A stretch of 64,000 bases of DNA from Pseudomonas sp. TH41 (GTDB lineage Bacteria; Pseudomonadota; Gammaproteobacteria; Pseudomonadales; Pseudomonadaceae): the NCBI RefSeq assembly GCF_016650695.1, contig NZ_JAEKFH010000001.1, positions 538,286-602,285 of the forward strand, written 5' to 3'. Below the pieces are notes generated by a model. That model saw nothing but the letters and a program-made list of their open reading frames with translations, was not told where the DNA came from and searched no databases. Shown here in pieces: positions 34,919-43,824 of this stretch (position 1 is its first letter; each line of letters begins with the position of its first letter). The translations under genes and the position numbers were made by a program.

Positions 34919-35039
34919 CCCTGACCTCGTCTTGTTGTTCTTGTTGTCAGTCATCCTAGTTGTTAGCTTTCGTTAAAAGAATGTTAGTTTTTACGCAGCT
35001 GCTGTGCGTTTTTAAACAGCGCAGCCCTAAGGACGGTTC

Positions 35040-35933
35040 ATGTTTGACTGGAATGACCTGCGGTTTTTTCTCGAATTACAGCGGAGCGGGCGTTTGCTGA
35101 CCGCTGCCCGCCGTTTAAATACGACCCACGCCACGGTGGCCCGGCACATCGAGGCCATTGAAAAGAGCCTCGGCGCCGCGCTATTTGTTCAGCACGCCCA
35201 AGGTTACGAACTGACCCCGGCCGGCGAAGCGCTGCTCAAACACGCCGAAGCCATGGAAAACGTCGCGCTGCTGGCCCAAGAGGAAATCACTCAATCGACT
35301 GCGCCACTGGGCAAGATCCGCGTTGGCGTTACCGAGGGGCTGGGCATCATGTTCCTCGCCAGTCGCATGAATGGTTTGTTCGAGCGCTATCCGGGGCTGG
35401 AAGTTGAACTGGTGGCGGTGCCGCGCTTTGTCAGCATCCTCAACCGCGAAGCCGAGATCAGCATCCACCTCGAACGCCCGGCGGCCGACATGCTGGTTAC
35501 CCGAAAACTGACTGACTATCGCCTGGCGCTCTACGCCAGCCAGGCCTATCTGGATCGCTCGCCACCGCTGCGCAGCCGTGAAGACCTCGGTCGTCATGCC
35601 TGGATCGGCTACGTCGATGACTTGCTGTTCAGTCAGGAGCTGATGTTCCTCAACAGCTTCTGTCGCAACCCGCAGGTGGTTTTCCATAGCACCAGCGTCA
35701 TCGCCCAGCAACAGGCCGCTCGTTCAGGGTTGGGGATTGCGGTGTTGCCGTGCTACATGGCCAGCGCCGATCCGGAGCTGGTGCCGCTGTTGCCGGATGA
35801 AAGCATTCAGCGCAGCTACTGGATCAGCACCCGCCGCGAACTGCACAAGTCCGTGCGGTTGCGCGTGCTGTGGGATTACGTGGTGGAGTTGTGTGAGCGC
35901 GAGCAGGCGCTGTTGACTGGCCAATCCCTGTAG
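35040..35933 (+). CDS. LysR-family regulator divergent from the GMC oxidoreductase
   Basis: 297 residues. HTH: WNDLRFFLELQRSGRLLTAA, RRLNTTHATVARHIEAIEKS, followed by the effector-binding domain. The HTH variant THATVARHI is the subgroup that often regulates aldehyde or alcohol dehydrogenases. The gap to the divergent gene is 121 bp. It is followed closely by a REP pair, so no conventional terminator was seen. Confidence 0.93.
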   Translation: MFDWNDLRFFLELQRSGRLLTAARRLNTTHATVARHIEAIEKSLGAALFVQHAQGYELTPAGEALLKHAEAMENVALLAQEEITQSTAPLGKIRVGVTEGLGIMFLASRMNGLFERYPGLEVELVAVPRFVSILNREAEISIHLERPAADMLVTRKLTDYRLALYASQAYLDRSPPLRSREDLGRHAWIGYVDDLLFSQELMFLNSFCRNPQVVFHSTSVIAQQQAARSGLGIAVLPCYMASADPELVPLLPDESIQRSYWISTRRELHKSVRLRVLWDYVVELCEREQALLTGQSL

Positions 35934-36010
35934 GAGCGAGCTTGCTCGCGATGGAGTGTCAGTCGACACCCATGTAGCTGACACACCATCGCGAGCAAGC
36001 TCGCTCCTAC
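35930..36010. repeat. REP pair (81 bp)
   Basis: GTAGGAGCGAGCTTGCTCGC, beginning four bases before the LysR stop at 35933, and its inverse copy. The spacer carries GTGTCAGTCGACAC and CTGACACACC. Confidence 0.9.
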
Positions 36011-36024
36011 AGAGGGATTGTGGT

Positions 36025-37122
36025 TCAAGGGAGGATTTCGAAGGCGCTGCTGGCCAGGCGTTCGCCGTTCACCAGAATGTGCACTGCATGTTTGCCCGCG
36101 TAGTGTTTACGGGTAGTGAGTTCCTTGATGTGCTGGCCACGGGCGATGCGCTCGCTGGCCTTGCCGGGCAAGGTCAGGGTTTTGAGTTTGAACACCTTCG
36201 CCGAGGTGCTGCCGTTGGCTTTGACGTAATCGATGGCGTAGTCGATCACCAGCCGCTGGTTGTCCTCGACCGTGGAGTTGACGGTAAAGGCCAGCGTGAT
36301 TTTCTCCCCCAGAACAATCACTGCCGGTTCGACCTTCACATCAATGATCTCGACTTCAGCCTTGCCACTGGCGCCAATGAGCGCCAGCGCCCGCTGGTTA
36401 CCCTGTTTGATCAGGCTGCGCAGGGCATGTTTGGCAATCCACGCCGTGTGTTTGTTATCCAGCGACCAACCCTCGATCAGGTTCAGCACCCAGTCGGGAT
36501 GGTCCTTGGTGATGTCGTTCAGGTGGTTGGCCACGGATTTGCGCACATAAAGGCTGGCGTCTGCCTTGAGGTTGTCGAGGATCGCGGCCGCCAGCGTTGG
36601 GTCGGCCTGGATGTGCTCCAGGCGAAAGGACCATGGCAGGCGCGGTCGGCTGCCTTCGCTGGCCAGGCGGCGGACGTGTTCGTTTTCATCCAGGGACCAA
36701 GCGTGCATGACCGCCAGTGAGCGCTCGATGTCGTTGCGCAGGAAATACCGGATCGCGAATTCCGCGGAGCCGAAGGTGGTGAAGTATTTGAGTGCGTCCA
36801 TGGATTGCTCGAATGCATGGGCGCCATACGTCGCGACGTAATGTGGTAACGAGATGCTGACGAAGCCGCTGTTCAAGCGTGGGGCCAAGGCGCGCAGTAC
36901 CTCAAGGGATGCTTCATAACTCAGCGGCAGCACCGCGTGCAGGCACTCACTGACACGGGCCATGCGCTGCATGATCGACAACTCGGCGAGCCCTTCGTTG
37001 GCCATTTTCAGGAAGGCCTTGGCGTTGAATTCGGGGTAGACCGCAGTCATCTCGGTGGCGATGTGTGTGAGGCGCTCGGCGTTGAAGATTTCCTTGAGGG
37101 CGGGGGCGGGTTGGTCAGCCAT
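36025..37122 (-). CDS. alkC: AlkC-type DNA alkylation repair glycosylase
   Basis: 365 residues. HEAT-like helical repeats (e.g. ASLEVLRALAPRLNSGFV, FGSAEFAIRYFLRNDIERSL, VRRLASEGSRPRLPWSFRLE) wrap DNA without base flipping, and the C-terminal 90 residues form an Ig-like beta domain (VEIIDVKVEPAVIVLGEKIT), as in the P. fluorescens AlkC. It removes alkylated bases such as 3-methyladenine. ATG 37122 follows AAGGAA, and the longer frame to 37215 runs into a REP pair. It is a single gene. Confidence 0.9.
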   Translation of the reverse strand: MADQPAPALKEIFNAERLTHIATEMTAVYPEFNAKAFLKMANEGLAELSIMQRMARVSECLHAVLPLSYEASLEVLRALAPRLNSGFVSISLPHYVATYGAHAFEQSMDALKYFTTFGSAEFAIRYFLRNDIERSLAVMHAWSLDENEHVRRLASEGSRPRLPWSFRLEHIQADPTLAAAILDNLKADASLYVRKSVANHLNDITKDHPDWVLNLIEGWSLDNKHTAWIAKHALRSLIKQGNQRALALIGASGKAEVEIIDVKVEPAVIVLGEKITLAFTVNSTVEDNQRLVIDYAIDYVKANGSTSAKVFKLKTLTLPGKASERIARGQHIKELTTRKHYAGKHAVHILVNGERLASSAFEILP

Positions 37123-37170
37123 GGTGCGTTCCTTAGAATTCTGGTTTGTCTGAATTACCGCGTTATCGTT

Positions 37171-37265
37171 CTTCGCGAGCAAGCCCGCTCCCACAGGGTT
37201 CTTTGGTGAACACATGATTTGTGTACGACTGAGAACACGTGTGGGAGCGGGCTTGCTCGCGAAGG
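37171..37265. repeat. REP pair, outward-facing form
   Basis: The left arm CTTCGCGAGCAAGCCCGCTC and the right arm GAGCGGGCTTGCTCGCGAAG are inverse. The GAGCGGGCTTGCTCGC variant is a distinct REP sequence class compared with the GAGCGAGCTTGCTCGC elements. Confidence 0.88.
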
Positions 37266-37281
37266 GGCCCTCAAATGCACC

Positions 37282-39090
37282 TCAATGCTTACCCGATTGC
37301 TCTTCCAACTGATCAGCCTCAAACAGCCTCGCCAATTCCGCCCGGGCCTCCTGCGCCGTCTGCAACACCTTCGCCGCATCGTCATACACCGCATGCTGCG
37401 CTTCCAGCACCTGTTCGTCGTGATGCTTGAAGCGCTTGATCCGCGCATCCGCCTGGGCCTGGGTCAGCCCGAGTCCGACCAGCGTGCGCCGGCTCATTTC
37501 CAGGCTCGAATAGTAGGTTTCCCGAATCGCCTCGGCGCCCAGGTCCATCAAGCGGTGCACATGCTGGCGGTTACGGGCGCGGGCGATGATTTTGATGTGC
37601 GGGTACAGCTTGTGCACCAACTCGGCGGTCTTGATGTTGGTGTCCGGATCATCAGTGGCGATGACAAAGTATTCCGCCTGCCCGACCTTGGCCGCGCTGA
37701 GGATTTCCGGGCGCATCGGATCGCCGTAGAACACCGGCACGCCGCCGAAGCTGCGGGACAGTTCGATGGTTTCCACCGAAGTGTCGAGGGCCACGAACTT
37801 GATGTTCTGTGCGCGCAGTATACGGGCGATGATCTGCCCCATCCGGCCCATGCCGGCGATCACCACGCGGGGTTCGTCGGTGTCTATGTCGCGGAATTTT
37901 TCTGGCACCACGACCGGTTGTACTTTGGGCGAATAAAGCCGTGCGCACAGCAGCAACAACAACGGCGTCACCGCCATGGACAAGGTGATCGTCAGCACCA
38001 GCAAGTCGTACAGGCGCGGATCGAACAAGCCCTGATCCCGGCCGATCTTGAACACCACGAACGCAAACTCGCCCCCGGCCGCCAGCACGATGCCCAGGCG
38101 AATCGCACTGACCTTGCCCAAACCACCGGCCAATCGACCCACAATGAACAACAGCGGCAGTTTGATAGCGATCAGCAGCAGCGTCAGGCCCAGCACGGTG
38201 ATCGGCGCGCTCAGCAACAAACTCAGGTTGGCGCCCATGCCGACGCTGATGAAAAACAGCCCCAGCAACAGGCCTTTGAAGGGTTCGATCTGCGCTTCCA
38301 GTTCATGGCGATACTCAGAGTCCGCCAACAGCAAACCGGCAAGAAACGCCCCCAGCGCCATGGACACACCGACCAAGTCCATCAGCCACGCCGTGCCAAT
38401 CACCACCAACAACGCGGTGGCGGTAGAAACCTCCGGCAATCCGGTTTTGGCCACGACACGGAATACCGGCCGCAACAGATACCGCCCGCCGATCACCACC
38501 ACCGCGATGCTGCCCAACACCCGCAAGCCGTGGTTCAGATTTTCGGCAGCGCTGGTGGCGTGATCACCGCCCGCCAGCAGCGGCACCATGGCGATCAGCG
38601 GGATCGCGGCGATGTCCTGGAATAGTAGAATCGCAAACGCCAGTCGCCCGTGCGGGCTGGTCAGCTCTTTGCGTTCGGCCAGGCTTTGCAGGCCAAATGC
38701 AGTGGACGACAGCGCCAGGCCAAGGCCGAGCACAATCGCGCTATTCAGCGGCTGGCCAAACACCAACAGCGCCAGCACGCCAATCACCGAGCCCGTCAGC
38801 AGCACCTGCGCCAGGCCCACGCCAAACACTGCTTTGCGCATCACCCACAACCGGCGCGGCGACAGTTCCAGGCCAATGATGAACAGCAGCAACACCACGC
38901 CGAGTTCGGAGATGTGGCTGACGCTTTGCGGATTGCCAATCAAGCCCAGCACCGACGGCCCGATGATGACGCCGGCAAACAAGTAACCCAGCACCGCCCC
39001 CAATTGCAGACGTTTGGCCAAGGGCACGGTGAGCACGGCCGCGAACAGAAACACGACAGCGGCTTGCAACAGGTTGCCTTCGTGGGGCAT
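37282..39090 (-). CDS. Kef-type CPA2 cation:proton antiporter
   Basis: 602 residues. The N-terminal exchanger domain has about 12 membrane segments (AVVFLFAAVLTVPLAKRLQ, GYLFAGVIIGPSVLGLI, FAILLFQDIAAIPLIAMVPL), followed by a TrkA-N/RCK domain (RVVIAGMGRMGQIIARILRA) with the Rossmann dinucleotide motif. This is the KefB/KefC layout, which exports K+ in exchange for H+ under electrophile stress and is gated by glutathione in E. coli. No KefF/KefG quinone reductase partner lies nearby. ATG 39090 has TTTGGAG upstream. Confidence 0.92.
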   Translation of the reverse strand: MPHEGNLLQAAVVFLFAAVLTVPLAKRLQLGAVLGYLFAGVIIGPSVLGLIGNPQSVSHISELGVVLLLFIIGLELSPRRLWVMRKAVFGVGLAQVLLTGSVIGVLALLVFGQPLNSAIVLGLGLALSSTAFGLQSLAERKELTSPHGRLAFAILLFQDIAAIPLIAMVPLLAGGDHATSAAENLNHGLRVLGSIAVVVIGGRYLLRPVFRVVAKTGLPEVSTATALLVVIGTAWLMDLVGVSMALGAFLAGLLLADSEYRHELEAQIEPFKGLLLGLFFISVGMGANLSLLLSAPITVLGLTLLLIAIKLPLLFIVGRLAGGLGKVSAIRLGIVLAAGGEFAFVVFKIGRDQGLFDPRLYDLLVLTITLSMAVTPLLLLLCARLYSPKVQPVVVPEKFRDIDTDEPRVVIAGMGRMGQIIARILRAQNIKFVALDTSVETIELSRSFGGVPVFYGDPMRPEILSAAKVGQAEYFVIATDDPDTNIKTAELVHKLYPHIKIIARARNRQHVHRLMDLGAEAIRETYYSSLEMSRRTLVGLGLTQAQADARIKRFKHHDEQVLEAQHAVYDDAAKVLQTAQEARAELARLFEADQLEEQSGKH

Positions 39091-39200
39091 GACGAACTCC
39101 AAAGACTCGGTGCGGCGGAGCGTCAAGGATAAGGGTTGCAGGCACAGGCGTCAGCCTGAACATAAATGGTTGTTGACTCACACACCGCTATCGTCGGATC

Positions 39201-39285
39201 GCCGCCCGGAGCAGGCTCGCTCCCACAATGAATTTGTGTCATTCACAGAACCCATGTGGGAGCGAGCCTGCTCGCGATGGCGGCC
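39201..39285. repeat. REP pair, diverged
   Basis: The arms GGAGCAGGCTCGCTCCCAC and GTGGGAGCGAGCCTGCTCGC face each other. The outer edges GCCGCC and GGCGGC extend the palindrome. Confidence 0.85.
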
Positions 39286-39303
39286 TAATTGGCGATCCGT
39301 CTG

Positions 39304-39909
39304 TCAGAGATGCGCATCGATATGCGCCATCCCCCTGGCCACATACTCGTCCTTTTCGCCGACCGGGGCGAAGTAGTGCAACACTTCCCGCGCGGTTTCT
39401 GCACCCTTGAGCCGGGCCAGCACCCACGCCGACAGGTATTGCGCGGAGAAACAGCCGCCGGCGGTGGCGATGTTGCCGTTGGCGTAGAACGCTTGATTAA
39501 CAATGTTGACGCCCGCCGCCTGCACCCAGGGTTTGCTGGTGGTATCGGTGCAGGCCGGTGCCTCGCCCAGAAGCCCAAGCTTGGCCAGCAGGAAGGTTCC
39601 GGAGCACTGAGAGCCCAGTAACTGGCGGGACGGATCGAAACACAACTGATCCATGATTGCTGGATCATTGGCCACTTCACGGGTTTTCATGCCACTGCCC
39701 ACCAGCACTGCATCGGCCTGACAGGCCTCGGCCAGATCGATATGAGCGTCGATGGTCAAACCGTTCATGGACGTGACCCGAGCGGTCGGTGAAGCGATGC
39801 TCACCCGCCAATCCTTGTCGCCGATCAGGGAAATCCGGCTGAGCATTCCGTAGGCGATCAGGGAATCCAGTTCGTTGAAGCCGTCAAAAGTCAGAATGGC
39901 GATGTGCAT
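39304..39909 (-). CDS. DJ-1/PfpI-family protein
   Basis: 201 residues, single DJ-1/PfpI domain with no DNA-binding part. The nucleophile elbow is intact: LLGSQCSGTFLLAKLGLL with Cys in a tight turn, and HIAILTFDGFNELDSLIAYG carries the conserved Glu. Enzymes of this shape include isocyanide hydratases and related small hydrolases. A definite reaction cannot be assigned. It is a single gene. Confidence 0.88.
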   Translation of the reverse strand: MHIAILTFDGFNELDSLIAYGMLSRISLIGDKDWRVSIASPTARVTSMNGLTIDAHIDLAEACQADAVLVGSGMKTREVANDPAIMDQLCFDPSRQLLGSQCSGTFLLAKLGLLGEAPACTDTTSKPWVQAAGVNIVNQAFYANGNIATAGGCFSAQYLSAWVLARLKGAETAREVLHYFAPVGEKDEYVARGMAHIDAHL

Positions 39910-40058
39910 GGCGAATCCCGAGTGTTTTTTCGCAGCCTACGCCGACGATGCGCGAAGCATCCCATACAGTCCGGCACAGAATCATCGCAACAGTAATGAA
40001 TGATTGCGTCCGCGCGCAGTCGGAGTTCGGGTACCACGACATCACAGGAGGTTCACCG

Positions 40059-40367
40059 ATGAACAGCAAGACCCTTATCGCCAGCCTGGCCCTAGTCGCG
40101 GGCATTGCCGGTATCAGCCCGATCGTTCAAGCCGATGACCCAGCGCAAAAAACCGTCCAGCCCGGGGTCAACAATGCCCGCAATCTGGTGGTCGGCGACC
40201 GCGCGCCGGAGGTCTACCAACGCAGCGAAAAAGCCCTGGTCAACTGGAAGCAGAAAGGGCTCAAGGCACCGAAGGATCAGGCCCAGTGGGTGCAGATCAA
40301 CGATAAGTACATGATGGTAATGATCACCAGCGGGACGATCATGGACATCACGCCGGTGGAGCGGTAA
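40059..40367 (+). CDS. RcnB-like periplasmic protein
   Basis: 102 residues. Signal peptide (KTLIASLALVAGIAGISPIV, cut near QADDP). The C-terminus WVQINDKYMMVMITSGTIMD is characteristic of the RcnB/YohN family, whose E. coli member limits nickel and cobalt efflux by RcnA. No rcnA is nearby, and many Pseudomonas RcnB-like proteins have no proven metal. ATG 40059 has CAGGAGG seven bases upstream, so the longer frame to 39948 is discarded. Confidence 0.82.
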   Translation: MNSKTLIASLALVAGIAGISPIVQADDPAQKTVQPGVNNARNLVVGDRAPEVYQRSEKALVNWKQKGLKAPKDQAQWVQINDKYMMVMITSGTIMDITPVER

Positions 40368-40467
40368 GTCGCCGGTAACAATTGGCCATGGAAGGCTGAT
40401 TGAAATCATCCTGCGTTCCGGTAAAGCTCGACGGCGATTTTGTTGACTGGATGTCAGGAGCGACCCG

Positions 40468-40932
40468 TTGGAAAAGAAACCCCTCTACCGCAAGGTCAAT
40501 ACCCGCACGTGGGGAGTTTGGCGTAACGATTTCACGGGACATTATCGGCATCAGCGCAACACTAAGGCTGAAATTCATAATGATGTGCAACGCAGTTCTA
40601 TGCATGGAACTCGTCGGCACGGGTTTGATTACACGCCGCTCTTTCGGTTTCTGTTGTCTCGCGTCGGTAGGCAATGGGATGAAGTTTTCAGTGAGGCGGT
40701 GGCTCGTCTCGACCGGCATGAACCGGTGTTCTGGATGGTTGCCCTGCATGAAAGCGAAAGGCAGGAGCAGGTGTGTCTAGGGGAGTCGAGCTATTTCAGT
40801 GGCTTGTTTGTGGATGACCAGGGGCTTCTGCGAATCGTCAATCCTGAGCTGACGGCTGAGCGCATGACTCCTTATTGTCATTGTTGCACCCACACGTTTA
40901 ACGGCATTCCTTTTGGCCAACGCAAGGACTGA
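40468..40932 (+). CDS. conserved protein of unknown function, 154 residues, TTG start
   Basis: Soluble and basic at the start (MEKKPLYRKVNTRTWGVW). It contains the segments FDYTPLFRFLLSRVGRQWDEV and PYCHCCTHTFNGIPFG, the latter a Cys-rich turn that could bind metal. TTG 40468 has AGGAG eight bases upstream, which supports it as the true start. No family is recognised. It is not exported. Confidence 0.72.
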   Translation: MEKKPLYRKVNTRTWGVWRNDFTGHYRHQRNTKAEIHNDVQRSSMHGTRRHGFDYTPLFRFLLSRVGRQWDEVFSEAVARLDRHEPVFWMVALHESERQEQVCLGESSYFSGLFVDDQGLLRIVNPELTAERMTPYCHCCTHTFNGIPFGQRKD

Positions 40933-40937
40933 AGCGT

Positions 40938-42011
40938 TTACTCAACTCGAATATGACTCACCGTCTGATCACCCAACCGATACTGATTATTCCCGCTGCG
41001 CTTGGCTTCATACATCGCCAGGTCCGCGATGTGAATCAACCGGTCCATGCTCGGCGCATGGTCCGGGAACACCGCGACCCCAAGGCTGGTACCGATGTGC
41101 CGCTGGTCATTGCCGATGGTGATCGGCGGTGAGAGTTCGACGAAAATTTTCTGGCAGATGACGCGGGCTTCGTCTTGCAGGCTGTTGCCCTGTGGCAGGC
41201 CTTGCAGGATGACCACAAATTCGTCGCCACCAATCCGGGCGACGGTGTCGGTTGAACGCAGGATCCGCTTCAACCGGGTGGCGGTGGTGATCAATACCCG
41301 GTCGCCAGCCGCATGGCCGTAGCGATCATTGATTGCCTTGAAGCCATTGAGATCGACAAACACCAGCGCGACACGCGTGGCGCTGACACGGGCCTGCTCC
41401 AGGGCTTCGCACAGGCGCTCCTCCAGCACCAGGCGATTGGGCAGGCCAGTCAGCGGATCGTAGTGGGCCAGGTGTTGCAGGTAACTGGCAGAGGCTTTTT
41501 CCTCGGTGATGTCGCGCACCACGCCCATCATTTTGATGGTCATGTCGTGATCGTTCTTCACCACATTGCCGGTCTCCCTCAGCCAGCGGATGGTGCCATC
41601 GGGCCAGACGACCCGGTATTCCTCGTCATGGTTGTCGCCGGTTTCCAGGCAGCGCAATTCACCGGCCCGAACCGTTGCACGGTCGTCCGGGTGCACGCAG
41701 GCGCAAAACAAGGCGTAGGAGGGTGTCACCTCTCCGATTTTGAAGCCGAACATGCCGTAAATCGCGTCCGACCAGTAGAGTTTGTCGGTGTCGACATCCC
41801 AGTCCCAAGTGCCGATGCGGGCGAAGTATTGGCTACGTTTGAAGCGTTCGGCGTCGCCGTCCTCGCGGATATTTTGCCCATCGGTCAGGCTGGCAATCAG
41901 CACGCGACACTCGGCCAGCTGCTTTTTCAGCGCGCGCTCGCGACAGATCAACGCGACGATCAGGGCAAGCATCACTGAGGCAATGGTTGCGCTGGTCCAG
42001 ACCAGATTCAT
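40938..42011 (-). CDS. PAS-GGDEF diguanylate cyclase, membrane-anchored
   Basis: 357 residues. N-terminal membrane segment (ATIASVMLALIVALICRE), a PAS domain (FARIGTWDWDVDTDKLYWSD to VVRDITEEKASA), then GGDEF. The active site VARIGGDEFVVIL is intact and an RSTD inhibitory site stands five residues before it, so the enzyme should make cyclic di-GMP and be product-inhibited. A short linker HLAHYDPLTGLPNRL is the usual start of the cyclase domain. Confidence 0.95.
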   Translation of the reverse strand: MNLVWTSATIASVMLALIVALICRERALKKQLAECRVLIASLTDGQNIREDGDAERFKRSQYFARIGTWDWDVDTDKLYWSDAIYGMFGFKIGEVTPSYALFCACVHPDDRATVRAGELRCLETGDNHDEEYRVVWPDGTIRWLRETGNVVKNDHDMTIKMMGVVRDITEEKASASYLQHLAHYDPLTGLPNRLVLEERLCEALEQARVSATRVALVFVDLNGFKAINDRYGHAAGDRVLITTATRLKRILRSTDTVARIGGDEFVVILQGLPQGNSLQDEARVICQKIFVELSPPITIGNDQRHIGTSLGVAVFPDHAPSMDRLIHIADLAMYEAKRSGNNQYRLGDQTVSHIRVE

Positions 42012-42176
42012 TCAGGAATTGCCATCATGGCGTATTGAACCGTACGGATAGGTGTTGCATAGCTTAGTTCACGGTGAATGCCGGAAACAGGTCGAATCGG
42101 TTGCCAATCGGGCGTATTTCTGGGAAAACGGCGCCCATTACGCCCTGTTGGGTGGGTGCACAATAGAGTGAACGTG

Positions 42177-42515
42177 ATGAATGATGAATTGCAGGTAATC
42201 GATCTTGAAGTGGGCGAAGGCAAAACCGCGGTCAAAGGTGCACTGATCACCACCCAATACCGCGGCTGGCTGGAAGACGGCACCGAATTCGATTCTTCCT
42301 ACAGTCGAGGCAAACCTTTCCAGTGCGTGATTGGCACTGGAAGGGTCATCAAGGGCTGGGATCAGGGGATTATGGGCATGCAGGTCGGCGGCAAGCGCAA
42401 GCTGCTGGTGCCGGCGCACCTGGGCTATGGCGAGCGTTCGATGGGGGCGATCACGCCGAATTCGAATTTGATTTTCGAGATTGAGTTGTTGGAAGTGCTT
42501 ACCCGTGATGATTAA
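42177..42515 (+). CDS. FKBP-type peptidyl-prolyl isomerase
   Basis: 112 residues, single FKBP domain: YRGWLEDGTEFDSSYSRGKP, FQCVIGTGRVIKGWDQGIMG and PAHLGYGERSMGAITPNSNL. All are signature positions of the FK506-binding fold. There is no signal peptide, so it is cytoplasmic. ATG 42177 begins where homologues begin, and the frame upstream to 42078 is probably noncoding. Confidence 0.93.
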   Translation: MNDELQVIDLEVGEGKTAVKGALITTQYRGWLEDGTEFDSSYSRGKPFQCVIGTGRVIKGWDQGIMGMQVGGKRKLLVPAHLGYGERSMGAITPNSNLIFEIELLEVLTRDD

Positions 42516-42535
42516 TAGTGTGATTTTTTGGGTTT

Positions 42536-42593
42536 GAAGATCAAAAGATCGCGTACACCTGTAGGAGCTGCCGAAGGCTGCGATCTTTTGATT
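42536..42593. repeat. REP-like short element, GTAGGAGCTGCCGAAGG type
   Basis: GTAGGAGCTGCCGAAGGCTG with ATCAAAAGATCG on the left and CGATCTTTTGAT on the right (12-bp inverted repeat, 42540-42551 and 42581-42592). It is of the same family as 19.8 kb but only one full arm is present. Confidence 0.82.
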
Positions 42594-42606
42594 TTGACCT
42601 GGCTGG

Positions 42607-43638
42607 TCAGGCCTGAAAAGTTTCCCGGTAGGCATACAGGCCCGGTGTGCCGCCGGTCATCACAAACAGCACATTGTCCCCGGACCGGAATCGCCCTTGC
42701 CTGAGATCGGCCAACAACCCGGCGAACGCTTTGCCGGAATACACCGGGTCGATCAACAAACCTTCGGCACGGGCCATCAGGCGTACTGCGTCCTGCATGG
42801 CTAGCGTCGGCAGCCCGTAACCGTCGCCCAGTTGACTGCCGTCAATGGTGATTTCGTCAGCCTGTACGATGGCGCTGCTGCCCAACAACGCCAGCGCGTT
42901 CTGGGTCAATTGCACGGTCCTGGCCGCTGATGAGTCCCGGTCGGATAAAACCGAGTAAGACTTGACGATAGACGTGCCTCGGTCCAGCAATTGGAAGCCG
43001 GCCGCGAGCCCGGCGTGGGTGCCGGCGCTGCCGTTGGGTACCACGACCTGGTTGAAGGTGACGCCCAGTTGCGTTTCCTGCTGCGCGATCTCCACTGCGC
43101 AGCGCGCATAACCCAGACTGCCCAGTGGCGTTGAGCCCCCGGTGGGTAGCACCATCACGTTGCGTCCCGCGTCCCGAAGCTGCGCTGCGCGTAGTTCGGC
43201 CTTGGCGAGTGAGTCGGTGCCGGCGGGAAACACGCTCATTTCTGCGCCGAACAACTGGTCGAGCAGAACGTTGCCATTGAGTTCGTAATCCACTTCGGCT
43301 TTAGGGACTGACCGGGTCAGGATCAATTCGCACGCAATGCCCAGGCGAGCACACACGGCGGCGGTCAGGCGCGCATGGTTGGACTGAAGGCCGCCGATGG
43401 TAATGACCGTGTCGACGCCGGACGCCAGCGCTGCGCCGATATGAAATTCAAGTTTGCGCAGTTTGTTACCGCCACCGCCAATCAACATGTGATCGTCGCG
43501 CTTGAGAAACAGGCCGACTCCCTGCGCCTTCAAGCCCAACAACTGTTCAAGGCGTTCGGCCTGCTGGATGGGAGTGGGGCCTTGCAGAAGGTCTGTCCGT
43601 GCAAAAGAACTCAGCGACTTGTCCAGTAGGGTCTGCAT
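42607..43638 (-). CDS. dcyD: D-cysteine desulfhydrase
   Basis: 343 residues, PLP-dependent (tryptophan synthase beta-like, ACC deaminase relative). The PLP Lys is in GGGGNKLRKLEFHIG. The conserved TIGGLQSNHARLTAAVCARL and VLPTGGSTPLGSLGY follow. The enzyme breaks D-cysteine into pyruvate, H2S and ammonia. ACC deaminase is an alternative, but overall similarity to DcyD is better. ATG 43638 has GAGG upstream, and a GTG at 43659 is the other possible start. Confidence 0.88.
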   Translation of the reverse strand: MQTLLDKSLSSFARTDLLQGPTPIQQAERLEQLLGLKAQGVGLFLKRDDHMLIGGGGNKLRKLEFHIGAALASGVDTVITIGGLQSNHARLTAAVCARLGIACELILTRSVPKAEVDYELNGNVLLDQLFGAEMSVFPAGTDSLAKAELRAAQLRDAGRNVMVLPTGGSTPLGSLGYARCAVEIAQQETQLGVTFNQVVVPNGSAGTHAGLAAGFQLLDRGTSIVKSYSVLSDRDSSAARTVQLTQNALALLGSSAIVQADEITIDGSQLGDGYGLPTLAMQDAVRLMARAEGLLIDPVYSGKAFAGLLADLRQGRFRSGDNVLFVMTGGTPGLYAYRETFQA

Positions 43639-43795
43639 CAATGGAGCCTCGTTGTTCACGGTTATTTAAGCGACTGTAGGGAGAAAGCCGCTCGGGATAA
43701 ATGCATCGTTGGTTATTACTCCTATTACCTGATGTATTGAATTCGTTTGATTGGCTGCTTGCCTGTTCCGTCGCATCGGTGACTATGCGCAGCAA

Positions 43796-43814
43796 ATAGG
43801 GGTAGGGGTATATG
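43796..43814 (+). promoter_or_regulatory. G-tract element, possible CsoR/FrmR-type operator
   Basis: The sequence ATAGGGGTAGGGGTATATG has two G4 runs flanked by AT steps. Operators of CsoR/RcnR/FrmR-class repressors are G-rich with AT-rich flanks. It lies just upstream of the frmR-like remnant, which is where its own operator would be. This is inference only. Confidence 0.25.
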
Positions 43815-43824
43815 TAGGTCGTAC

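Noticed and set aside
37219..38625. 468-codon plus-strand frame opposite the Kef-type gene
   Set aside because: Gln/His/Arg-rich translation of the antisense strand, typical of a shadow frame in GC-rich DNA.
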